Shown: positions 10,291-22,669 of the stretch, one piece after another
Layout of the letters: every line of letters begins with the position of its first letter
Numbering within the stretch: position 1 is the first letter of the stretch
DNA from: Patiria miniata
Lineage: Eukaryota > Echinodermata > Asteroidea > Valvatida > Asterinidae
Reading direction: 5' to 3'
NCBI RefSeq assembly: GCF_015706575.1
Contig: NW_024037074.1
Span: 28,323,334 to 28,387,333, forward strand
Length of the DNA stretch: 64,000 nt
The notes under the pieces: generated by a model
What the model was told of the DNA's origin: nothing
The model's input: only the letters and a program-made list of their open reading frames with translations
Database searches by the model: none
Program-made: the position numbers and the translations under genes

Positions 10291-11302
10291 AAATGCATGT
10301 ATTAAAATATATTGTTGTTGTTAAATATACTGCTTTTTTTTTTTCATTTGCATTTTGCATACCGTATACAGCCAGAGATAAAATGAAGTCTGGTGATGTC
10401 ATTTATTTATCCTCGGAAACTTTTTTTCTTGAAAAAAAACCCAAGGGTTTCAAATAGCGCCACAGTGAACCAAGAACTCTAAACTTTTGTTAAACACTTT
10501 ATTTTGTATCCCGTGTTATACATGTGTAATTGAGTTTTTGTTTCATGTTAAAAGTTGAGTTTTAGAGCTTTCACTTTGATGAAATTGTGTACGATTTAAT
10601 GTAATTTCAGTTGATGATGTGACACTATATCAGTAGATTACACAATTATGCTTCTATAGTATATATTTGATTTTACGAGAAAAAAAATCCAAGTATACAT
10701 TTGAGGATGTGCTCTGTTAAGCAGCTAAACCAATTTAAGCACAGAAATTAATCATATAACATGTAATCAGTATCGAATATAAATACTCGAAAACTGTATT
10801 TTTAACATTACTTTAATTGAACATTTAGCTTTTAACAATGCGGAAAACCTTGTCCCACTCGTAATACATTCCATCAAATTCCTCTCAAGAAAGTAAAATT
10901 ACAGAGAAATTTTGTCGTTGAAATGAACGAGCAAATCCCAGTCTGACTCTTGCGAACAAAATAATTTCTTATTAAGTACTTAAATATGTCATTATAGATA
11001 ACATTTCTTATCCCTTTGATATTACAAATTATTGCAAATAAAGTCAGTTAATTACCTGTATTTGTGTCCATTTTTGTTTGTTTTGACTTCTAGATTTGGG
11101 GATCGTGTTAATGAAAGGCCGGGTTAACACTGGTTGAGGATGGATGGGGTGGAGGATGAATGATTAGTGGTGTCGAGGGGGTTAGGGATTGAAGATGAGG
11201 GGCGGGGAGCAAAATATGATGCCGATTGTTACTTATCTTTCAATAATTCATCAAAAACAATGAATGGCACTAAGACGATGGTGTAGTCTACTTATCCCAT
11301 TT

Positions 11303-11930
11303 CGTCACCGTTTTCACGAAGAGCCACATAATGTCAAATTTTTTTTTTCATTATTTCGCATTGAAACAATGTACTTAACCATTTAGACGTGTTTCTGAAA
11401 GCAAAACATCATTAATTTCTAAGTTATATTAATGTTGCAAGGGAAAAAACATCTCGATAAATGCATTTTGCGTTTTCACGAAGAGCCACATACATTTTGG
11501 CCCTTTGAACGCGTACAAAACCCATTGCACGGAAATACGTAAAAGTAGAGAAAATGAGATTTGCGTTTTCACGAAGAGCCAAATATCTTTGTTGCATTTC
11601 AGCTGCGCGCGCGCGCTCACGCGCGCCTATGGAAATACACGTTGAACAGAAAGGGCCAATATCTCGGAAACCTGAATTTGCGTTTTCACGAAGAGCCACA
11701 TATCTTTATTAATTAATTTTCACTAATTAACTGCTGTATTAAGTCTTATTACCGGATTCATGTAAAACTTCAGCTCTCGAAGAATCGTGTGATGGTTTTC
11801 TTGCTTCACAAAGTTGTTGCAAAGTGGTAATTTTTGCAGTTTAAAAATATGAGAAACTTCTTTTGCGATTATCTCGAAAACGCCTTTTCTTCAAAATCCA
11901 CATATGTGGCTCTTCGTGATAACGGTGACA
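11303..11930. mobile_element. TIR element with internal repeats and ATTT target duplication
   Basis: The 628-bp element has ends CGTCACCGTTTTCACGAAGA and the inverted CTTCGTGATAACGGTGACA, flanked by ATTT at 11299-11302 and 11931-11934. The paralogous sequence near 1130 is the empty site with one ATTT. Inside, TTTCACGAAGAGCCACATA recurs as direct copies near 11475, 11566 and 11686, plus one inverted copy at the right end. The repeated peptide VALRENA in a minus-strand frame comes from these repeats, not from a gene. Confidence 0.8.
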
Positions 11931-12143
11931 ATTTACCTCACGGATTTTTAAAAAGCTAAAACATGTAGACAACAAAATGAGAAATGAAAAATGCTGGATG
12001 TTAGGCCCATTTTTGCCCCCTCCCCCTCCCTCCCCAACACAACCGGAAGCCCACCGACAGTGTTGTTCTGCATCCAGCTGTGAAGGGCAGGGTGTTCAGG
12101 TTGGCTTGGGTTTGAAGGGGACAGGTTGTGTTTCGCAGATTAA

Positions 12144-12325
12144 TGTGGGGGGGGGGGGGGGGGGGTAAGGAGGTATTTACCCCCACCCAATATTTTGTAA
12201 AGACTGCCCTTTTCCATTCAAATGCCCCTTTTCAACGGGCTTACCCCCAATAACTTGTAAAGAGTGCCCTTTTTTTGAAGAAGAAATGCCTTTTTTTCTG
12301 ATCAAGGGCCCTTTTTTAAAAAGAA
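12144..12325. repeat. G-run and GCCCTTTT-rich insertion
   Basis: A run of 19 G (12147-12165) opens a segment absent from unit A at the matching place (near 1365). It contains two similar stretches of the form TTACCCCCA...TTGTAAAGA.TGCCCTTTT. It is probably a decayed non-autonomous element; its ends are not clear. Confidence 0.35.
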
Positions 12326-14379
12326 ATGGGCCAGGGTCATCGCAACGTGCATGGGGGGGGGGGGTGGATGTGTGCACGGGCGGAATTTTCGCGGAGGGGT
12401 TCATCGGCAAAACAAAGCTGAAGGGAAATAAAGTCCGAATTTTATTACGTTCAAATTCATTTCTTTTCTTTTTTTCTAATTTATATTTTCTTTTCACGTT
12501 TTTGGAAAGGTAAATTCAAAAACGCCCACCGTACACCAACTTTGCGGATGACGTTTGGGAGAAAAAAAAATCGCGCCCATGCAGGATGGTAAAGGGCGCA
12601 CACCGGTAAATAGGCCTAAACCCATCCGCCGAGTGCATGAAAGAAAGTTAAACCCTCAAACTATTCTATATTAGAGAGTTCTGAGAGCTCTAGAATTGGG
12701 GATTTGAAGAGATAAGGCAATGAACCCTCTGGCCAGGATTTGGGGCTTTCAATTTTGAAAATTTTGGATGCAATTGGGCTCGAAAGTGGCGCTTTTGTGT
12801 CATGTTGTGGAGGGATCGTTTTTGAAGATGGCTACTGTTGCAATTTGGGAAAAACTTGTGGGGTCGCCTTTTTTGGGTGAGAATATCTCGAAAAGTCAAT
12901 GGTCAACCCACAAAAAAATGAAAATAAAATAAAAGATGACATGTTGATTACCTTTTTTTCTTTGCAGCTATACCCGTAAGAGTTCTGAGTATTTTTACAA
13001 AGATTTTGAAGTATGGGCATTTAACACTTGTTTCCATGGGAATTGTAATACAGGGCTGCACCCCAAGACCTGTAAATCGACTCCCAAAGACATAAGTGAT
13101 AACTACACGTACTTCCCGATTTTTGTTAGTAATACTCATGATTGTAGATCTCCAACGCATGGTGTTTGAAATTTTAATTGAATACATGTAGTATTTCTTG
13201 AGTTGTTGCCCCCAAAAACGATTTAATACTGTATTTCAAAATTAGAATTTCGTCCAGTGATTTGTCATGATGACTGTGTAACATTATGAGATTTAATATT
13301 ATGGGGAAACTGTCAAACAATGAAATAATAATACATGTTTGACCGAAACAAATATAGTGTCTTATTAACGTGAAAAATACCAACCGAATGAAAACAGAAA
13401 GTCAACGTCCAAAAAATATGACACACGCAATAACCCGAGCCTACCAGGCCCAGATGTTTTAAGTTGTAAGTTCGGCCAGTAATCGGTCTTGATGTATTAC
13501 TCATAAGGAGATTCTATTTCGCGAGAAACCGTCGAACAACTAATGAAAGTTTATTTCGAGAAAGGGCGCGCTAAATAAAACTAGTGTTAAGTTTTCATCA
13601 ATAGAGGGGGCGCCTCATAAACATGGTCTCCACAAAGCGAGCAACTGCCAAGCCCCCATCGGCAAAAACCATCATCGTAAAATCATTATCTGCAATTGTG
13701 TGTTTTCTTGTGGTGTGCTCCCCCAGCTGGTAATGTGGCCCCTCCCCCCCCTCCCACATGTCCGGAGCTGGCCATGGTGCTGCTCCTCAGACACTCAGGT
13801 TAATACTGATTTCGCTCATCCAAACTTCATTTAAGAAAAAAAAAGGCTTGTTTCCGGTGTCATATGAAAATCAGACTCCTGGGTAAACTGATCAGTTCAC
13901 CTTTACCCTAGTATTGGTTGAAATGTCTTACTTTGGTAAATGCATTTACCAAATTGAATTTAATGTACAAGTTACCAAGATTGCACACTTGTTATGCGGG
14001 TAATGAAGATACCCTGAAACATGTTTATATTTTTGCTCAACTCAACCGTGTGCGAAAACGCTTGCACGTGTTTAAGTGCATTTGAAAGAAAGTTCTGCAT
14101 TTTTGAATGAGCGAGGGTGAAAAATTGGACTAACATTTGAATGAAGACTTTGCTGCTTTAGACCTTACATAATTATGTCTTCTACAAACATTAATGAGAT
14201 TGACATACTAGCACCCTATTATTGGTTAAACTCTCTCGCGTGAGCGGTCACTCTACTAATTATCACCAGCTAGACACGCACAATACTATATCAATGTGTC
14301 TGTATTTTATAGGGTCCTAAATTCACGCTGCCCCGGATAAGAGACACCCCGGCGGAGACACGCCCAATGCAGTATCATT

Positions 14380-15215
14380 TATTAATCCTCGGAAGGATTT
14401 GTTTTCCTTCAAAAAAAAAAAAAAAAGACAAAGAAAGAAATGAGTTTGAATTACACCATAATGTCATTATTTTTTGTTTTCCTTGTGTGCCAAATTATTT
14501 TCATTGGATTTTTAACGTGTTAAAAGTTTGGTCTTAGAGTTTAATTCTGATGAAATGATTGTTTACGATTTAATGCAATTTTAGTTAATGTGACACTATC
14601 AGAGCATTGTTCAAACGCAGTTATAATTTTATTGCAAATGATTATTTTATTGTACAAAAGGTGTTGTTTATTTCCAAGTGCATATAGGTTTCAAAATATC
14701 TCTTTATTTGACAGCTTAACTCATTTTGTAATATCATGTGATAAGATAGAGAATATAAATTCTAAAAAAAAACAATGTTTTGAAAACTATATAGTTTGTG
14801 ATAATGTGGGACATCCATGCCCTTTGTAATACACTCTGGAGGAATGAAATCGCATTCTCTGGAAAGTAGAATTATAAAGACATTTTGAATATTTACTAAA
14901 CAAAAATTAAAGAAATCGTTTGTCGTCGAAATCAGTGATTATTATTAACAATTCTAATCAATTTGATATTAAAAATATTTGCACCAATTCAGTGAATTAC
15001 TTTGTATTCTGTATAGTTATTTTGTTGTTTTGTCGTCTTGAATTTGGGGTTCGTGTTCAAGGCCCGGTACAGATGTGTGTCGAGGGGGTTAGGGGTTGCA
15101 AATGGGAGGGGGCAACAAAACTGATACCAATAGTTATTCATCTTTCAATCACTGAACAAGAGCAGTAAATATTACTAAGACGATGGTGTAGTCCACTCGT
15201 TTCATTTCCCACACG
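14380..15215. repeat. Second 3'-flank block (relic of a lost unit)
   Basis: The sequence from ATTTATTAATCCTCGGAAGG onward is paralogous to the block that follows each C1q gene (220-1160; 10410-11300), including the TGTGACACTATCAG and TCGAGGGGGTTAGGG landmarks. No C1q sequence precedes it here, so the gene it once followed appears to have been deleted. Confidence 0.5.
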
Positions 15216-15229
15216 GATTCTTCAAGTAT

Positions 15230-15565
15230 AACAATTAATAATTTGCGAGGCTAATCATCCTTACTCGCAGCTGGGATGCTGAATTGCGAAGGACGCGGCT
15301 ACAACGTGGTCGGGCCGCTGGCACGTAAAGGCGCCTATGGCTGCCGGCCACATCGACCCATATATGACCACGGAGCACAGCCTGAGATCGAAAGTGTTTG
15401 ATTTTGCCGGAGGGAGGAAAACCGGAAGGCACGTAGAAAAACCCTCGTGGAACAGGAGAGAACCAACGCACAACTCTACTCACACGTGATCCGCGGCCAG
15501 TATTCGAACCGTAGTCACCTTGGTGACAGGCGAGCACTTTACGCACAAGCCACCCACGCCACCCA
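15230..15565 (-). repeat. tRNA-derived SINE, near full length
   Basis: Read on the minus strand, the tRNA-like head (GGTTCGAATACTGG around the B-box, one base off consensus) begins near 15565. It is followed by a body with TTCTCTCCTGTTCCACGAGG and CCGGTTTTCCTCCCTCCGG, typical of SINE bodies. The related copy at 3141-3240 is head only. The 103-residue open frame across it is a chance frame of the SINE. Confidence 0.7.
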
Positions 15566-17489
15566 AAATGCTAGTATAATGTAGTCAGGAAAAGTAATGA
15601 AGGAAAAATGAAACACATCCCCCACGCCTATCGATTTTGTAACGGCCAGCTTGCCGGGTGTAAGGCCCTTTTTTCTGCCCCCCCCCTTCCCCTCCACTCA
15701 CAGCCTAACATAACTGGAAGCACATCGAGACTTTGGATCTGTCCGCCGTTGAGGGGCAGGGTGTTCAGGTCGGGTTGGGTCTGAAGGTTGTAAGGCATTA
15801 ATTAGGTGGTTGCGTCCTGCAGATTGATGAGAGATGGGTGAGATGGGGTGGGGTGGCAAAGCCTTTGTGAGAGAGGCTGGATAGGGTGAAAGTTGAACTC
15901 ACGTCAGCTTACGGGCAGGTGTGTTAGGTGCAGGGTCGTTGCCAAGTGCAGCGGGGAGGTCTGGGTACCCGACTTAGTAAAAATGGTCTGCGCATTGAAC
16001 AAGCGGCCAGCTCCTCAGGCCAGACGGCGTAGTACGGACGTCTTGTCCTCTTTGCCTCTGGTTAAAGCTGTCTCAACAATCCCCCCCCCCGTGATTTTCA
16101 AATATCCGATGGCAGATTTATTTCCGTTCAAATATTAGTGCTGTTCGTGGTCAAACTCATGGTCCAAGCCAGATGTTGAGATACGATACGTCACTTCAAA
16201 CTCAGCTAGGGAGGGCGTGCCTCACCACTCAGCTTTCCTGGGATTCGGGGGAGGCGCTTAACTCTTTGAATGCTTCCTCCAGAAAAGGCGCTTAACTCTT
16301 TGAATGCTTCCTCCCGAAAATGAGGAGTCTTAATTAAGGTCCCTTTGATGAACCACGCCAATGAGTAATACTTTGCGGCGTAATATCTCTCGGAAATACT
16401 AGGTTTGAAAACTACACACCCTAAATAGGCATAAGTATAGGTACTGTTTGGAATTGTGGGCAGTATTGTTCCGCTAGAAATCAGGCACACTCAGGGGCAC
16501 ACTTAGTGATTATTTTGGACTTTCGGTAGAATATGGGCCACCGTCTTTTAAAATTTTCTCAGTAGGCATTCTGATAGGCCGATCTATTTTAGCGGGGAAA
16601 ACTGTTAGTTGTCATCAGCAGAAAATTGATGAATAACTAAAAACAGTGGCACTCGATAGGTTACCCAACGAAAAACAAATGTCACGACACGACTGTTAAT
16701 GCTGTAAAAATAGGTTTACTCTTCCTCTTCCTGTCGACGTAACTATTAATAGAAAGGGGAACAACATCACTCTAGCATTAAATAAGCATTAAATAAGCAC
16801 CCCCCGTTGGCTGCCCAGGGTGGTTAGGAGGGGGAAGGGATGGTGGGGGGGGGGGGGGCGTGGATTCAATTTGGGGATTCGTGCTTGGCTTGGAGATCAG
16901 GCTATTGAATGCTAGTGTTTCCTAAAGAAAGAAGTTTGTTGCACATGGTAAGATCCAAACAGTTGGGGTAAGTTTGGGATTAGGTTTGATTAGGCGAGGG
17001 TCAAGATCGGGGTTGGCCTAATTATGTGTTTGGTTTTAGGTATAGGTTGGGCTCAATAAGCGGAGGTGGGAGTGCCTCAATAAGCGGGGAGGGGGTTCTG
17101 CCCGCTCAAGGTCGATTGCATGCCGAGAAGTTGGCCGGGCCGAGCGCACGTTTGACTAGTGGATGGGGATAGACATGGTTATAATTAAGGTGCCTTTCGG
17201 GGAACGGCTGAATTCTGCAAAATAAGTATACTTCATCGTAAGAGGGCGGCAACTGTACAAGAACCGGATATTATGCACACAATATATTGAAGTTCTTATT
17301 ACTTTTTCTTTTCAAGCTAAATTATTACGCCTTCGTTTTTCTATCAAAAATGCAGACCTCATAACCTGACTACAACATACTAGCCACCAAATGCGTGGCC
17401 CCATAAATAACATGAAGCGCAAAACAAACACTGATTGAATCACATAGGGCCGGTGTACGTCATTATTCTGTCTACCAATCATCGTTAGT

Positions 17490-17815
17490 CAACCAACAAG
17501 TCGGTGACCACAAGTGAGTGGTCTGTGATTGACAGGTGCCTATCACAATCCACGTGTAGGATTGTGTCACCGACATCCATACAATCATTTCACCAATTAG
17601 GTGCGTCTATTTGAGTGTCGGTGATACAAGCTTTGGGTTTAACGTGTGGCAATGTAACATTAACATCATTTCCCTCTCATCAATATGAAGCGAGTCAGTG
17701 ATGTGTGATTGACAGCGCGCAGGGGGCCAATCACAAACCGGGCTTGCAAGTTCCTCAGTCACTGCTCGGGAAATCGACGTCAATATTTAAGTCACAAGCT
17801 GCCGGCTCACTCCTC
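17490..17815 (+). promoter_or_regulatory. Promoter of gene B
   Basis: It has the same architecture as the gene A promoter: GTCGGTGA motifs, two inverted CCAAT pairs, CACGTG, GACGTCAA and a TATA-like TATTTAA at 17784-17790. Inferred start near 17815. Confidence 0.7.
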
Positions 17816-17892
17816 ACAACGACCGCAGCTCATGTTCACGTTCAGACGACAACCCAAGAGAACTGTTTGCAAGATCGAACAAGAATTGCACG
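17816..17892 (+). other. Non-coding first exon of gene B
   Basis: The exon ends CACG|GTGAGT with the donor at 17893. The body is close to exon 1 of gene A. The start is estimated from TATA spacing. Confidence 0.6.
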
Positions 17893-18674
17893 GTGAGTGT
17901 TTGAAGCAGTCTTTTACGATAATTCTGCTAACTTTGGGATTGATCTTTTTTGATATATGATATTGGCTCACATGTACTTATAGCCAAAACAGTGCGCTGT
18001 AAATATTTCCGACCATGATGATTCCATTCCCATACGGTTATTCGATAACTTATCATGCGATATTGGTGCTTGAATCATTACCAGGTATTATGATGCATAG
18101 ACTACAGCTGAATTAGAACTAGTCTGAACAGTTGATGCGGATTCAGACCAACACTTTGTGAGGCCAAAATCAGGCAATGATATAGCTAAGAGCAAGTAGT
18201 CAAGATTTTGTTATTTGTTCGGAATAAGGAATTCATGTCTGACAATATTTCTGCTACTACTTACATAGTGCACTCTCGACGCACAATATTTACCCAAATA
18301 CTGAATAGTGAAAAACAACACTATAAATTCATGGAAGTTTTATAGTTTTTATTGTCATTCAGATTCGCCAGTTTTCCGATCAAACCTGGCTGTAGGTTTT
18401 TCAAGAGTGTATTACATCAAGTTCCTTATTGTTATTGAAGTTCACGCACTTACACAATTATTCAGATGAAAATTTTTAGGCCTAACCTTTTTGTTTTCAA
18501 AGAAAGAAATCTTGCGGAAGCTCGACACTTGACTCATAATATCAGTATGCTAAATCACCCGTTTTGTTTTCTTTCTATAGTTTCCCTGTTTATTGTATCA
18601 GACATAAAATCCCGATGCGATCTGCTCATTTTTTTCCCGGCAATCACTGTAACCAATTCAGGATAAAACGTTTT

Positions 18675-18740
18675 GCGGAAGTTGGCCACGGAAGAACGTA
18701 TAAAGGAAATCGGGACATCTCAAACATCCTGTCCTATGCT
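18675..18740 (+). promoter_or_regulatory. Promoter-like block inside intron 1 of gene B
   Basis: GCGGAAGT, CGGAAG and TATAAAGG (TATAAA 18699-18704) are conserved with the other units. Confidence 0.4.
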
Positions 18741-18898
18741 GTGTTATTGAAAATTGGGATAATCTCAATACCTTTTGCACTTTGTTTTTAAACTGTGTCA
18801 TTCACTAATTCACAGTGCGCCATTCCGGTTTGATCACTATATAGGCCTAAGCGTTACTTTCAAGCACTACACGATAAAAGTGTCACTGGTCAGAACAG

Positions 18899-18910
18899 AC
18901 TAGAGGGCGC
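18899..18910 (+). promoter_or_regulatory. CTCF-like core motif, unit B
   Basis: ACTAGAGGGCGC, the same motif and relative position as in the other units. Confidence 0.45.
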
Positions 18911-20013
18911 AAATACGAACGGACCGAATTATGATCACACACACAAATTTATTCAAGTTCAAATTGCTTTATCTGGCTGGATTCATTTCTGGTAATCATG
19001 TAAAGAGTTGATGTTTGTAAAAAATATTCGGGCCGTCTGCTCTTCTATCCGACTTCAAAGTTTAAAGCACCAACTTTCCGATGAATTCGGTGTATATGAA
19101 CACTGTCAATTTAGATTAAGCAACTTTGGTTTTAACCCTTCCCGCAGCTGCCCCTTTATTCGACCTATATCGTGCCGTTGCATGGAATGTTTTTATACCT
19201 CTATTTAATTTGAGCCTCCCGGCCCTCAAACCCAGACCAGCACCCCTTGCATCCTTCACACCTTAAACAGCCATTTAAACCACAGAGTTGCCCTGTTTAT
19301 GTCATTTGACTATTTCATTTTGGTCAGCAGGGGTGATCCATGCAATCCCTATAATGAACAGTGCAATTGTATAAAGCCTATGTAAATGTGCAAAAGCACA
19401 CTAGGTCTTCCCGCCAATTTTAACCCCTCTACCAGATCGCCACCCACCCACTCTGGTTGATGTACCGTGGTCCATACTAGGATCTAGTGAAAGATGACCC
19501 CGGGCAAGGCTACCACGTGGCCGGGAAAGTATATAACATAGAAATGTGACCAAGATTAAGATTCCTAGTCAAATTGTCCCGGGTTCTACAAATTGGTTAA
19601 TGAAGAAACGCGCACATGTTTTTTTTGGAGTTGTTCATGTTTATGTACATACAAGCAGTTTCGCAAAACAAACCCCAAACAATAAGAGAACTAAAAGAAA
19701 TAAAAGAGAGATATGCATGTAAACCAGATAAGAAAAGATTTGAATGATTTTCGGAATATCTTTTTCATTATCTTTTTATTTCCACAGAGTAATAACAACA
19801 AATAACAAATCTGTCTTATTTCGTTGTAGGCCTAATTTTGGGCGAGTGCTCAAACATTCATTCTTTCTATCATTTAGTCACTTTAAGTTCTGATATGCAT
19901 GTTTCATGTTTCCTTCCCTGATATTTTACATGTTCTTTGTACATTCTTTCATATCACTTTATCAAAAGTCATGTCAATCTATGCTTTGTTTTAATACTGT
20001 TAAGCAATATTTT

Positions 20014-20147
20014 CAAGGCAAATCTGAGAGTTTATTGTGTCGGAGAAAGGGGGAGGGCTCTCTCAAGTGACATTTCGCCTTATTTGAGAAAATGTCGGTC
20101 AATGCCAGGGGTAGGGCGCCCCCTCCGCACCCCTTGATCCACCACTG
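20014..20147. mobile_element. Degenerate hAT-like element, intron 1 of gene B
   Basis: It is paralogous to 7545-7714. The left end is eroded (CAAGGCAAATCTGAG) and the right end reads TTGATCCACCACTG. Confidence 0.45.
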
Positions 20148-21533
20148 ATCTTGCTAAACTACCCGATTTCATTAAACATGTGTAACCTTTTAAAAACGTA
20201 TGCATGAAATTGAATTCCCGAGCGGGACCGAAATCCAAAGCACAATAAATACAATGCAAAGTTACGTTAATTGCCTACTTTTTTACGCGTAGGCCTATAA
20301 TGAATACATTCAATTCAACTCAATTCAGTTGACATTTATTTAGCACTCTCCAATAAACCAATACAAAGTTGGATAATGTAAGTACAACAGTTATATTTAA
20401 ACAAGCGATTACAAAAATGAAGGTAATTACCACCAGAAAAAAAAATGTTTTTAATATAATTTAATATACTCTTAAATATTTGTATCGTTCGCTAAATTCA
20501 ACTGGGTTTAAATTTGCCTGCCCGTTTGTATGCGAGTTTGAAAGAAAGCGTTGAATTATTGAAGGGGCAAGGTGTGAAATTGGACGGGGAAAAAGTTATT
20601 TGAATGAAGATTTTTTTGTTTTAAAACTCACATAATTATGTTTTCAAAAACATTTCAATGACTAACTAGTGCCTAAAAAAAAATCATATTTTTGTTTTGG
20701 GGTGGTGGTGTAAAATTAAGTTGAATAAAGGTTTTAATAAAAGCGTTTGTAGAAATTGAATACTGATTTCAGGCAGCGTTCAGTTTCCCGAACAATTTTA
20801 CATAGCCACATTAAAACAGGTTGTTTTTCTGGACGTATTCGTCCGAAAAAAATACCGGTCCAATAATATTGTTTTCGTTATTTATTAGTGTATACTTTTT
20901 CCAATTTCGAATGATGATTTATCAATATGAAAAAAACTCACAGTTTTATTAAAATCGATGATAACATTATATCTTTCTCCACTCAAGTATAAACGTTGCC
21001 GGTTTCCGTTGTTATTTTTTTTCAGCCTACAGTGAACTCCTTGTGATCTCTCTTTGGACCTGATCTTCATGTCTTCAAGAACGAGCAATCGAGGTCTGTG
21101 TGGTGATATTTAATTGATTCTTTCACAAACGAAAAAAGAGCGGGCCGTCCCCACAAAAAAAAAACCCTGATGTAATTCGATCTGCTTTCATAACATTTAT
21201 CGGCGGGCAAAAGTAATAACAAGCCCAATCATGCTGACAAAAATTAAAACAGTTGTGGATTCCCCACAGCCACAGTTGCCATGGCACCCAATTAACAAAA
21301 GAACCCGCCTTTTCATAAAATGTAATCCCCTTGTCCCCGGATAGGCCACTGTCATATCACCGTCGAACACATTGTCTGAACAATGATTCCTCAGCATTAT
21401 TATGTAGTCGTACAATGTCTTTTAGATAAATTCTTTAGTTAATGTAACATCATTATTTCTTTAATCTACCTGTTTCTTATTATTTTTTTTTATTTTAGCT
21501 TTATATATAGCCCCTTTATTGCTTTCTTTACAG

Positions 21534-22379
21534 ATGAAGATCTGCGTGACCACCATTCTGTCAATCGCCCTCCTTCTGTGTAACTCTGTCAAGCTCCGAG
21601 CTTCCGTTACTGGGCCGGTTCCCTCGGATGGTGAAGGCCCTGCGTCTCAGGTGAGTCAGCAGTGCTGCCAAGGACCTGCTGCAATACCAGGTATACCAGG
21701 TCTGCCTGGACCAGCAGGACCGATGGGGCCATACGGTCAGCCAGGGTCAAAGGGTGATTTAGGCCAGCAAGGTCACAAAGGTGAGATTGGACAGATTGGA
21801 CCTATTGGTGAGCGGGGAGCACCTGGGAACACTGGGTCTAAAGGTGACGATGGGATTGGCCTGCCCGGAAAGATAGGTCCGAGAGGCCCACCGGGTCTTG
21901 TTGGAGCAGTCGGTCAGGCTGGTGTCAAAGGTCAAAAGGGTGAGCCAGGACAGACACCAGACGACTCCAACCAGCGGGTGGCATTCACCGTGGTGAGGAC
22001 GAGCAGCTCGGATGAATCTACAAGTGTCGACACCCGTTTGCCCTTCCAGCAGACCGAGACGCTTCTGCCGGGTACCACCTTCGATCTCGAGACCGGCACG
22101 TTCACCTGTAGTGTGCCGGGTACCTACGTATTTATGTTTTCTGTTCTTAAGAATAGCAACAGCGGTAGCTTTAACATCCATCTTGTTAAAAACAACCACA
22201 AGGTGATTTCCACCTATGGTCAAGCAAATCAACGAGGTCAGTTGTCTGGAAGCGCGGTGCTGGTTCTGCAGCGTGGAGATACGGTGCATGTTACCATGTA
22301 CGGTAGGGCGTATAGTGATTCCACCTATAAATACACCTCATTCAGTGGCTTCCTCCTTTACCCGGAGTCAATTAATTAA
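21534..22379 (+). CDS. Gene B: secreted collagen-like C1q-domain protein
   Basis: The protein has 281 residues. A signal peptide (hydrophobic ILSIALLLC) precedes a neck in which the first of the three cysteines is replaced (VSQQCCQG, Ser41; Cys44 and Cys45 kept). The collagen region has one triplet more than gene A (HKG insertion near residue 81) and the same GIG interruption. The C1q domain ends [12 protein letters not shown], three residues longer than A. The start follows TTTCTTTACAG directly, as in A. Differences from A cluster in the C1q head (for example KNSNSGSFNIHLVKNNHKV). The role, a secreted oligomeric recognition protein, is inferred from the family. Losing one neck Cys could change covalent oligomerisation. 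Confidence 0.9.
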   Translation: MKICVTTILSIALLLCNSVKLRASVTGPVPSDGEGPASQVSQQCCQGPAAIPGIPGLPGPAGPMGPYGQPGSKGDLGQQGHKGEIGQIGPIGERGAPGNTGSKGDDGIGLPGKIGPRGPPGLVGAVGQAGVKGQKGEPGQTPDDSNQRVAFTVVRTSSSDESTSVDTRLPFQQTETLLPGTTFDLETGTFTCSVPGTYVFMFSVLKNSNSGSFNIHLVKNNHKVISTYGQANQRGQLSGSAVLVLQRGDTVHVTMYGRAYSDSTYKYTSFSGFLLYPESIN

Positions 22380-22669
22380 TTAATAAATAATCACCACGCA
22401 TAAATATACAGGAACAGTGCTTCCCCGCAACAAAATGTTTCGTTTTTTTATTTTGCCGAAACAATAACCAATGATTTAACAGAAATGATGTTCAATTTAA
22501 TAATAATAAACAAAATGTCTCCTATGGGTACCATTAACAGGTATGATACAAATGATTAATTTTAAATACACGTTTAGCATTGATATATCAAAACGGTTTA
22601 CAAAACATCAACACAATTTTTTTTAAATCATTAAAAATAAGATAAAAGTAAAACTCTCATTTTCAGAAG

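Larger units (their letters stand above)
9662..17489. other. Intergenic region between genes A and B
   Basis: No gene is supported. In order it holds the antisense retrotransposon tail (9890-10290), a 3'-flank block (about 10390-11300), a TIR element (11303-11930), a G run with a short G/C-rich insertion (12144-12325), unit-specific intergenic sequence, a second 3'-flank block (14380-15215), a full tRNA-SINE (15230-15565) and the pre-promoter sequence. Two 3'-flank blocks after one gene suggest that a gene once lay between them. Confidence 0.65.
17893..21533 (+). other. Intron 1 of gene B
   Basis: At 3641 bp this is the longest intron 1 of the array. It lacks the 5677-6054-type TIR element (empty site near 18095). 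It keeps the ETS/TATAAA block (TATAAA 18699-18704), the CTCF-like core (18899-18910) and a degenerate hAT-like element (20014-20147). Between about 19130 and 19980 it has roughly 850 bp not seen in the other introns and not identified. An AT-rich stretch around 20317-20450 (TTCAATTCAACTCAATTCAG) resembles a retroelement 3' tail. Confidence 0.55.

Noticed and set aside
11424..11699. Minus-strand frame with three VALRENA-like repeats, looking like a repeat protein
   Set aside because: The repeats are the internal copies of a transposon end sequence inside the 11303-11930 element.
11303..11930. Spaced direct repeats that could suggest a CRISPR array
   Set aside because: Spacing is irregular, one copy is inverted at a TIR, there is an ATTT target duplication, and the genome is clearly eukaryotic.
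15235..15546. 103-codon minus-strand open frame
   Set aside because: It coincides with the SINE and has no conserved counterpart in the other units.
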